Positions 10,051 to 19,300 of a stretch of DNA of 64,000 nucleotides are shown piece by piece; the first letter of the stretch is position 1, and every line of letters begins with the position of its first letter. The notes under the pieces are model-generated. The model was not told where the DNA came from and did no database searches. It worked only from the letters and a program-made list of their open reading frames with translations. The stretch comes from JBCBSS01 sp039819065 (GTDB lineage: Bacteria; Bacteroidota; Bacteroidia; Cytophagales; Cyclobacteriaceae): positions 1 to 64,000 of the forward strand of contig JBCBSS010000009.1 of assembly GCA_039819065.1 (NCBI GenBank). Direction: 5' to 3'. The translations under genes were made by a program, and so were the position numbers.

Positions 10051-13000
10051 GCAAGAAGGCATGTACTTTCATGCCTTAATGGATAGTGGGTCAACGGCTT
10101 ATTGCAATCAGGTCTCTTACCGTATTCATGGAGACTTGGATGTGACATTGGTGGAAGATAGTTTCAATGAATTGATAAGCCGTCATGCTGCACTGCGAAC
10201 CGTATTTAACCATAAAAAGAAAGATACACTCTTGCAGGTAACACTCAAAGAGTGGCCAATTAAAGTCCACTTTGAGGATATCCGGCATCTTTCAGAAGAG
10301 GCATCTTCCAATCATCTGGCAGACTTTAAGTCCACAGACTTAAACACACCTTTTGACCTCACCGAAGACAAGTTGATGCGCATTGCCGTTTTTCAGCTGG
10401 CAAGCGATCAATATGAACTGATCTGGACGCACCATCACATCATTATGGACGGCTGGTGCCTGGGTATTTTGGCCGAAGAGTTTTTCGAGGTATATAAGAG
10501 TAGGTTGACAGGATCACCGGTTGCGTTGTCACAACCTCAACCATATCGCCGATACATAGATTGGTTGAACAGCAAGAATCACGATCATGCCAGGGAGTTC
10601 TGGCGCAATTATCTTAATAACGGTGAAGAACAGGCGCAACTTCCTAAAAAGGTCAAGCACGGAAAGCAAACCCGGAAAAACAATTTACGGAGACGGATCC
10701 AACTGAGTGAAGAGACAACCAGCAAGCTGAACAGCTTAGCCATTAAACATGGTGTTACGCTCAATCATATCATCAGTACGCTATGGGGAGTAGGTGTTTC
10801 CCTCTTTAGCGGCAAACAGGAGGTAGTATTTGGTGCTGTAGTTTCCGGTAGGCCGGCAGAAGTGCCTGGAATAGAATCTATCGTAGGCCTTTTCATTAAT
10901 ACCATACCTACGCGAATCAGAATTGCCGGAGCGGAGCAATTTATAGACATAGTGAAAGGGGTGAATGAGCATTCTGCTGCTGCACAGGATTATCAATACC
11001 TGCCACTCGCGGAGATTCAATCTTTATCCCCTCTTAAGCATAATCTCATTGACCACATTGTCATTTTTGAGAATTACCCATTGGATGAAACACTGAATGG
11101 TGTAGAACAGGATGACAGCGATGGGCAAAAGCTCTTTGAGTTTTCCGATGTCGAAGTGGTCGAAGAAACCAACTATGATCTCAACGTAGTGGTAGCTCCA
11201 AATGAAGCACTGATATTGGACATTGTTTACAATGCCCACGTATTTGATCAAAACTTAATCAATAATCTGGGTGATTCGCTAGAGGTAATCATAGATCAGA
11301 TTATAGAAAACCCCGAAGTACTGATCAAGGACTTGGAGATGATCAACACCAACCAGAAAACGCAGTTGTTGGATCAGTTTCAGGGAGCATCAGTGCCTTT
11401 CCCTGACAAGACCATATCCCAGTGGTTTGAAGATCAGGTAGTGCGCACACCAGATGAGAGGTGTGTAGTATTTCAAGATCATACACTCAGTTATCAGCAA
11501 GTCAATGCGTTCGCCAATCAGATAGCACATGTCCTGATCGATAGATACGACATAAGGGAAGGCGATTTGGTAGGTATCATGATGGATAAGTCGGAGAAGA
11601 TCATGCCGGCGATGCTAGGGATCATGAAAGCCGGAGCAGCTTATGTACCTATCGATCCCAACTACCCGGATGAAAGAAAACAATATTTGGTGGAGGACAG
11701 CCGAATCAAAGTATTGATTTGTGACGATGAGACCAATCCTGCTTATATAGATAATACGCTACTTATCGATAGCGAGGAAGTCGAAAACGCAGAAAGCACC
11801 AATCCATCCCTGAACCTCGCTACAGATAAACCAGCCTACGTAATCTATACATCGGGAACGACTGGACAACCTAAAGGAACCATAGTAGGCCACGAAGCGG
11901 CTGTGAATATGTTTCATTGGCTCATTGAACTGGCTTATCAGGACAAAAAGCTGAATGTACTGGCTTCTTCTTCCATAAGCTTTGATGCCTCGGTACAGCA
12001 GTTATTCCCTCCGTTATTGCAGGGATCTTGTTTGGTGCTGATACCAGACCATTTAAAGGCAAATCCCGAGGCATACCTTAAAGCCTGTATTAAACATAAC
12101 GTTGAGGTAAATGACATTCCGCCATCCTATCTCAAATTAGTACTAACTGATCACGCTGATCTGTTCGGGCAATTGAACCTCAAATATTCATTCACGGGAG
12201 GGGAGCTCTTACAAAAAGCGGTTAAAGAACGATATCAAAATATATTCAAAGGCAAAAGTCAATTATATAACAATTATGGGCTTACAGAGACATCTGTAAA
12301 CTCGCTTTTCCAAAGGGTTGACAATTCTAATTTTAGTGAGCAGTCTATCGGTAAGCCCATTTATAACACACAGATATACATCCTCAATCAGGATGCTCAA
12401 ATGCTACCAGCGGGAATACGAGGTGAAATTTGCATAGCCGGTACAGGGCTCGGTTTAGGATATCTCCACAGACCGGAACTCACTGAGAGACGGTTTGTTG
12501 ATAACCCTTTCAAACCAGGTACGAAAATGTACCGAACCGGTGATGCCGGTCGCTGGACGTCAGATGGAAGAGTCGAGTTCTTGGGTAGAATTGACAAGCA
12601 AATAAAAATAAGAGGTTTCAGGGTAGAACCAGGTGAAATAGCCGAAACCCTGATCAAGCACAAAGCAGTGAAGAATGCCGTAGTTACCTGTCATGAAAAA
12701 GGAGATGACAAGTATCTGATAGCCTATGCGACACTTTATGATCAAGTAGGTACTGAGGCGCTTTCAAATTACCTGAGAGAGCAACTTCCGGAATACATGG
12801 TGCCTGGATATATGATGATCCTCGATCAGTTTCCGACTACTGTCCATGGAAAAATTGATTTCGATGCGCTGCCATTGCCTGCCGATGCTACAGTAGAAAA
12901 ATCAACATCGATTCAGGAACCAGCCAATCCCATTGAAACACAGCTTCTGGCCATTTGGAAAGAAGTCCTTGAGAAGGAAGCAATTGGTGTAACCGACAAT

Positions 13001-16000
13001 TTCTTTGAAATAGGAGGCCACTCACTAAAGGCGATTAAGATCATTTCTCGGGTGCTGAAGACACTGGAGGTCAATGTAGAATTAAAAGATGTTTTTGGAT
13101 ACCCTACGATAAGGCAATTGGCTAAGCTGATTGCTGAATTGAATGGTAATCAAGATAGCGCTTCGCCAATCCAAGGTTTGCAGCCATCAGCTCACTATAC
13201 CCCGTCGCATGCACAAAAGCGGCTATGGATCATTGACAATATTACGGATGACAAGGCAGTGTATAACATGCCATCCGCTTACGTCATTGAAGGGCAGCTC
13301 GACGCACAATTATTGGAGCGATCCTTACTGCATCTAATCAATAGACATGAAAGCCTTCGCACTGCTTTCATAGAGGTAAACGAGGAACCGCAGCAAAAGA
13401 TAATAAGCCCGGAAGAGGTGCAGTTCCAATTGGAATATCAGGACTTGACCAAAGGCGATAATGCGTTGGCTACCGCTGTGAAGCATATCGGCGAAATATC
13501 AATGGGTACATTCGACTTAAGCGATGCACCATTGTTAAAAGCCGGCTTACTGAGATTGCAGGATGAACACCATGCATTCTACCTGAATGTGCATCATATC
13601 ATTGCAGACGGTTGGTCTATGGAGGTGCTGGTGTCAGAACTGATGCACGTCTACGAAGCGTTGGAGCAACATGCTGAAATCACTTTGCCAACACTGAATG
13701 TCCAATATAAAGATTGTACGCACTGGCAAAACGAAAACCTCGTAGGTGAGGAAGGTAGAAAGGCACAGGCGTTTTGGAGGAAACAATTTGAGGGAGAAAT
13801 TCCAGTATTGGAATTAGCAACCGATAGCCCAAGGCCGCCCATCAGAACCTATAAAGGAGAAACGGTGGAATACGCCATAAGCTCGGTTAACCTGGAAGAA
13901 ATCAATGCCTTTTGTGATGCGCACAACGTAACGCTATTCGCTTTCCTTCAAGCCGTTATCAATACCTTGTTGTATCGCTATACAGGACAAAATGAAATCA
14001 TTACAGGAACTGTCACTGCCGGTCGAGACCATGTTGATTTAGAAAACCAAATTGGACTGTACGCCAATACATTGGCCTTGAAGGCCAAATTCAAGAGCGA
14101 TGACCAGTTTGAAGACCTGTTGAAAAGAATACAAACCAATACCATAGAAGCTTTCAAGTACCAGCATTATCCATTTGATAAACTGGTCGAAGAACTCAAC
14201 TTGCAGAGAGACGCTTCACGATCACCGCTATTTGATGTGTTTGTTACACTTCAGAATAATGCACTGTCTACACCGCCGTCTATGCTAGGTAGGAAAGTTG
14301 ACGCCCTGGAGTCAGATTTTACGGTGAGCAAATTTGACCTCTCTTATATCTTCAGGGAAGAAAGTGATCAACTTTGTCTGGACATTAATTTTAACACAGA
14401 CATCTTCCAGGCAGATAGAATACAACGAATGGCGGGTCATATAGACCGGCTTATCGGAAGTGTTTTGGAGGATAGCAAGCAAACAATTACCAAGCTGCCC
14501 TACTTAGGCACACACGAAAAGAGTGTCCTCATTGCACCTGCCAATGAAGGTGCGCCTGAGGATCAATCGCAGCTTACTATGGTAAGCCTTTTCGAAAGAC
14601 AAGCCAAAACCCATGCCGCTGAAATAGCAGTGGTATGCAGGGATAATACTTTGACCTATGATGAACTGAACCGCCAAGCCAATCGCTTTGCACGTCATCT
14701 GATGGGCAAGGTTGGAGAAACTAAAGGGAAAATCATCGGACTGATAGGAGAGCGTAATCCAGAAGTAATGGTGGCCATAATGGGTATACTCAAAGCGGGA
14801 GCAACTTATATGCCTTTAGATCCCGCTTACCCTATAGAACGTTTGGATTATATCCTCGACGATGCTGGAGTTGAACATTTGATACTAGGAGAAGGAATAG
14901 CCCCTATTGATGACTTGAACCATCAAGTCAGTCTGATTTCTATGCAAGAATTCTTGCAAACATCGAATACATGGGACGAGCAAAACCTGGACAAAGACAT
15001 CTCACCTGATGACCCTGCTTACCTGATTTATACTTCAGGTTCTACCGGGAAACCAAAAGGTGCCTTGGTCAGGCATGGAAGCAATGTAAATATGTCATTG
15101 GATCAGGTACAAAGATTTGGTGTGACATCCAGCGATAATGTACTGCAATTTGCATCGCTATCGTTTGACGCTTCCGTCTATGAGATGTTCATGAGTATCT
15201 ACGCAGGAGCAACGCTGGTGATCGTGCCTAGGGATGAAATTCAAGATCCTGAGCTTTTTACCGCTTATATCAATGCTAAAGAGACTAGCGTAGTTACGCT
15301 GCCACCGTCATATTTAAACGCACTGAATTTAGATCAACTACAATCGCTTAGGGTTATCATCACAGCAGGAGAGGCGGCCAAGGTAGAAGACGCTGTTAAA
15401 TGCGCAAGCTTCGCCGATTATTACAATGCTTATGGCCCTACTGAATGCGCTGTATGCGTATCGACGTATAAGGTGAGTGCCGAGGACGCTGGAAAAGCCA
15501 ATATTCCCATTGGCAAACCCATAGCCAATACGAGCTTATATGTACTCGATGATTTTATGCAACTGGTAGGTAAAGGCAATGTGGGAGAACTCTATGTTGG
15601 CGGTTCAGGTGTGGCATTAGGTTATCTCAACCGACCAAAAATGACCGCTGAACGTTTCATCGATAATCCATTCGTCGATGGAGATCGATTGTATAAAACC
15701 GGGGATTTGGTGCGCATGCTACCTGATGGCAACCTTGAGTTTTTAGGGAGAAAGGACAATCAGGTGAAACTGAGAGGGCACCGGGTAGAATTGGATGAGA
15801 TAGAAAATATACTCAACACATCTGATGCGGTTGGGCATGCTGTAGTCACACTGAGAAAAGACCGCAACCAAGAAGATCAATTGGTGGCCTATTATACCGG
15901 TAATGAAGGAGCGGATGCCAAAACGTTGAAGACATACCTCAGGCAGTTCCTACCCGAGTATATGATTCCTACGCACATCATACCAATCGATAAATTCCCG

Positions 16001-16348
16001 AAAACGGTGAGTGGCAAAATAGACAGAAAAAACCTGCCCGATCCCACTACGGTGTCGTCGAATGGAAATGGTACTGTTGTGTTACCGGAGAACGAAACCG
16101 AGAAAACCATAAAGTCCATTTGGCTGCAGGTATTAGGCGTAGAAGAAGTAAGTGTTACGGATGACTTCTTTGAAGTAGGAGGTAACTCATTGAAAATAAT
16201 CAGTTTACATAAAAAAGTATTAGACAGGTTTCCCGACAGTATTACGGTGGCAGACCTGTTTGTATATAATTCGATCCGATCCTTAGGAGAGTACATTGGG
16301 ACGGAAGAACTTCAAGAAAATGGGATAACAGAAGGAATAGAAGTATAA
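9998..16348 (+). CDS. NRPS: C(DCL)-A-T-C-A(Phe-like)-T
   Basis: A 2116-residue bimodular synthetase. C1 (~1-440) has the SPMQEGMYFHAL opening of D-accepting condensation domains and HHHIIMDGW, fitting its place after an E domain. A1 (~467-960) has D663 as position 235 and reads D-A-Q-D-F-G-N-V-N. The first half resembles the Gln code, but the N322/N331 pair is unfamiliar, so I give no substrate. T1 is at Ser1009. C2 (~1066-1510) has SHAQKRLW and HHIIADG. A2 (~1526-2015) reads D-A-Y-T-I-A-A-V-C, close to the Phe codes of gramicidin and tyrocidine synthetases, so an aromatic residue (probably Phe) is predicted. T2 is at Ser2064, followed by a short acidic tail (TEELQENGITEGIEV) facing the KS of the next protein. 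The start is GTG at 9998; an in-frame ATG at 10004 is equally possible. Confidence 0.95.
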   Translation: MSMLTSDNIEDIYLLSPMQEGMYFHALMDSGSTAYCNQVSYRIHGDLDVTLVEDSFNELISRHAALRTVFNHKKKDTLLQVTLKEWPIKVHFEDIRHLSEEASSNHLADFKSTDLNTPFDLTEDKLMRIAVFQLASDQYELIWTHHHIIMDGWCLGILAEEFFEVYKSRLTGSPVALSQPQPYRRYIDWLNSKNHDHAREFWRNYLNNGEEQAQLPKKVKHGKQTRKNNLRRRIQLSEETTSKLNSLAIKHGVTLNHIISTLWGVGVSLFSGKQEVVFGAVVSGRPAEVPGIESIVGLFINTIPTRIRIAGAEQFIDIVKGVNEHSAAAQDYQYLPLAEIQSLSPLKHNLIDHIVIFENYPLDETLNGVEQDDSDGQKLFEFSDVEVVEETNYDLNVVVAPNEALILDIVYNAHVFDQNLINNLGDSLEVIIDQIIENPEVLIKDLEMINTNQKTQLLDQFQGASVPFPDKTISQWFEDQVVRTPDERCVVFQDHTLSYQQVNAFANQIAHVLIDRYDIREGDLVGIMMDKSEKIMPAMLGIMKAGAAYVPIDPNYPDERKQYLVEDSRIKVLICDDETNPAYIDNTLLIDSEEVENAESTNPSLNLATDKPAYVIYTSGTTGQPKGTIVGHEAAVNMFHWLIELAYQDKKLNVLASSSISFDASVQQLFPPLLQGSCLVLIPDHLKANPEAYLKACIKHNVEVNDIPPSYLKLVLTDHADLFGQLNLKYSFTGGELLQKAVKERYQNIFKGKSQLYNNYGLTETSVNSLFQRVDNSNFSEQSIGKPIYNTQIYILNQDAQMLPAGIRGEICIAGTGLGLGYLHRPELTERRFVDNPFKPGTKMYRTGDAGRWTSDGRVEFLGRIDKQIKIRGFRVEPGEIAETLIKHKAVKNAVVTCHEKGDDKYLIAYATLYDQVGTEALSNYLREQLPEYMVPGYMMILDQFPTTVHGKIDFDALPLPADATVEKSTSIQEPANPIETQLLAIWKEVLEKEAIGVTDNFFEIGGHSLKAIKIISRVLKTLEVNVELKDVFGYPTIRQLAKLIAELNGNQDSASPIQGLQPSAHYTPSHAQKRLWIIDNITDDKAVYNMPSAYVIEGQLDAQLLERSLLHLINRHESLRTAFIEVNEEPQQKIISPEEVQFQLEYQDLTKGDNALATAVKHIGEISMGTFDLSDAPLLKAGLLRLQDEHHAFYLNVHHIIADGWSMEVLVSELMHVYEALEQHAEITLPTLNVQYKDCTHWQNENLVGEEGRKAQAFWRKQFEGEIPVLELATDSPRPPIRTYKGETVEYAISSVNLEEINAFCDAHNVTLFAFLQAVINTLLYRYTGQNEIITGTVTAGRDHVDLENQIGLYANTLALKAKFKSDDQFEDLLKRIQTNTIEAFKYQHYPFDKLVEELNLQRDASRSPLFDVFVTLQNNALSTPPSMLGRKVDALESDFTVSKFDLSYIFREESDQLCLDINFNTDIFQADRIQRMAGHIDRLIGSVLEDSKQTITKLPYLGTHEKSVLIAPANEGAPEDQSQLTMVSLFERQAKTHAAEIAVVCRDNTLTYDELNRQANRFARHLMGKVGETKGKIIGLIGERNPEVMVAIMGILKAGATYMPLDPAYPIERLDYILDDAGVEHLILGEGIAPIDDLNHQVSLISMQEFLQTSNTWDEQNLDKDISPDDPAYLIYTSGSTGKPKGALVRHGSNVNMSLDQVQRFGVTSSDNVLQFASLSFDASVYEMFMSIYAGATLVIVPRDEIQDPELFTAYINAKETSVVTLPPSYLNALNLDQLQSLRVIITAGEAAKVEDAVKCASFADYYNAYGPTECAVCVSTYKVSAEDAGKANIPIGKPIANTSLYVLDDFMQLVGKGNVGELYVGGSGVALGYLNRPKMTAERFIDNPFVDGDRLYKTGDLVRMLPDGNLEFLGRKDNQVKLRGHRVELDEIENILNTSDAVGHAVVTLRKDRNQEDQLVAYYTGNEGADAKTLKTYLRQFLPEYMIPTHIIPIDKFPKTVSGKIDRKNLPDPTTVSSNGNGTVVLPENETEKTIKSIWLQVLGVEEVSVTDDFFEVGGNSLKIISLHKKVLDRFPDSITVADLFVYNSIRSLGEYIGTEELQENGITEGIEV

Positions 16349-16364
16349 AGCTAATAACAAGCTT

Positions 16365-19300
16365 ATGGAGTCAAGAGAGTATATCGCAATCATAGGGATG
16401 AGTGGCATTTTTCCCGAGGCTAATGACCTTAAGCAATTCTTGAATAATTTAAGAAGTGGTAAGGATAGCGTCAGGAAGTTGTCTCCAGAGAGAATGGCCT
16501 ATTCAAATATTGATAGTACCAAGGATTATCAGATCACTGGCTTCTTGGATCGTGTCGACTTCTTTGACCATAAGTTCTTTAACATTTCTAAAAAAGAGGC
16601 AGAGCAAATAGAACCCGCACAGCGCATTCTATTGGAAAAGGTTTGCGAAGCTGTGGAAGATGCCGGTTATAGTCTCAAGGAAATCGAGGGTAGTGCTACC
16701 ACCGTATTTATTGGCGGCAACCCTTACTCAGACTACAGCGATCTTATTGACGACTATGACGCTACTGTCTACTCAGGGAATTTACACGCTATGCAAGCCG
16801 GTAGAATTTCCTATACACTCAATTTGACCGGGCCAAGTTTGATGATTGACACAGCTTGTTCTTCATCATTGGTAGCTGTACACGAAGCCTGTCAGAAACT
16901 CTTGCTAGAAGAAGCCGATATGGCCATAGCCGGAGGCATCGATATCCTGACTACTTTCCCGGAAATGAAGCAAGGGCCTGCCGATCTGGGCATACAATCA
17001 TTCGACGGAAAAAGTAAAACTTTTGATGCCAATGCAGATGGCACCGGTGGTGGAGAAGGTGGTGGAGTAGTCATTCTAAAAAGGTTGAGTGAAGCCACGC
17101 GGGATCGCGATCACATCTATGGCATTATAAAGGGCAGTGCCATCAATCATGACGGCAATCGTTCTAACGGTATTACTGCACCTAGTCCTACTGCCCAAAC
17201 CGAAGTGATCCACAAAGCATGGAAGCGCAGCGATGTCATGCCAGAGCAAATTGACTATGTAGAAGTGCACGGCACCGGCACCAAATTGGGCGACCCTATA
17301 GAATTCAAGGGATTGACAGATGCCTTTAACCAGTTTACAGATAAGAAGAAGTTTTGTGCGCTAAGCGCCTTGAAAACCAATATTGGGCATTTGAACAATG
17401 CAGCAGGCGTAGCTGGCTTGATCAAATCACTCTTAGCGATCGACAACCAGGAAATATTCCCTTCTCTGCACTTCCATGAGCCTAACCCTTTCATAGACTT
17501 TGAAAACACCGCGGTTTACGTCAATACTGAACTGAAGCCATGGAAAAGAAATGGACATGCCAGGCTTTCCGGCCTTAGCTCGTTTGGCCTGAGCGGTACC
17601 AACGCGCATTTGGTATTACAAGAGCCAGAACCAATAGAGAAAACCAATGCTACCGACTCAGTAAATCGGTTTATGTTGAAGGCATCGGCGCGTTCTAGTG
17701 CTGTACTGATTGACTACCTGAAGAACATAAATGATTTTCTGGCAGCAACCGAGGAGAGCCTTGCGGATGTTACTTACACACTCAACAAGGGACGAGGTGA
17801 CTACGAATACCGTGTTTTGATCGAGGGTACAGACAAAACAGAGATTGTTCATCAAATAGAGCAGCTAGTCACATCCCTTGAGCAGGATGAAAGAAGCCCG
17901 ATACGACTCAAAGAGAAGTCTTTGGTGCTGCTTTTTTCTGGTGAAGGAATACCTACCGAAGTAGAAGAGCAGCTTTTACAAAGCTTTCCACAATTTGGAG
18001 TGGAAGTAAATGGAATGATAGAAAAGCTTGGCGGTCAATACGGTTCTGAATCAGTGAAGATCGTCCTTCAGCAATATGTCCTGTTTAACCTGATCTCCTC
18101 ACTAGGCTTTCAGGTCAAGACCATCATTGCGACAGGTATAGGAAAAGTGACCAAACAGCTAATCAATAAGGAAATCCAGTTTACCGATGTTGTGAAAAAG
18201 GTGGAAGACCAAGCGTTATCTCAGCCACTCGATAAAAGTAAACTGCGCAGTGCTGTTGATCGTCTCAATATCAACCGGGACTTACTGTTCGTAGAAGTTG
18301 GTACGCACGGTATTTTATCGGCAACATTGAAGGAGTGGAAAGAAGAGCTCAGCAATCTTGAAGTATTGTCAGCGCTAACTGGTGAATCATTGAGCGATGC
18401 CACCCTTGACATCAAGCAGTTGTATGAACTGGGGGCTATCCCTGACTGGAAATCCTTCTATAGGGAAGGTGCTTTTAGAACAATTAGCGCACCTACCTAT
18501 CCCTTCGAAAGGATACGATGCTGGGCTGCTGAAGCAGCTCCAATCATTGATACTCAAGTAGCGCAATCGTGTTTTCAAACCAATTGGATCAAAACACCTA
18601 CTCGCCATAAACGAAAGCCCATTTCAGGAGAACGTGTGTTGATACTATCTTCTTATAAAGCGAAATCGTCAACTATTACCGATGAGCTTATATCGAGCCA
18701 GAAAGAAGTAAAGCAAATTTCATTAGCGGACGGAATAGCTGAAGCCAAAGCGTTCTTTGATGCTGTTGAAGGTGTGTTCAACCCTGACACGATCATTGTT
18801 GATTGGCCTAAATTAGAAATAACCCTTGATCAAATTGATAGCATAAACGACGCTGTTCAGGCAAGACTGGCGCTGATCAAAGCCCTTTATGCCTATCTGG
18901 AAGGACATAAACCAGCCATGGTTTTTATTACGGAAGGTGCGTTTGACATCGAAGGTACCGGCAAAATTGACTTATTGAACAACGCTGGTGCAGCCATGGT
19001 TAAATCCCTCATTTCTGACCATCCTGACTTGACGATAAGCCTAGTAGACTTTGACGTAAGTGTCGATGCACAGGTATTAACCGAAGTACTGGAAGAAGCA
19101 CTTGCAGCCGATAACACCAGTAGAATTAGTGCCTACCATCAGCAAGAACGGTATGTACAAAACATAGTGCCTTTCAGTGCTGGAAGTGCTCATACCAACT
19201 TGATTAAGCATGGAGGAACCTACCTGATTAGTGGAGGCGCATCGGGTATAGGTTTTGAGGTGGGCAAATCGCTTGTGAACGCTCATAATGCCAAGCTCAT

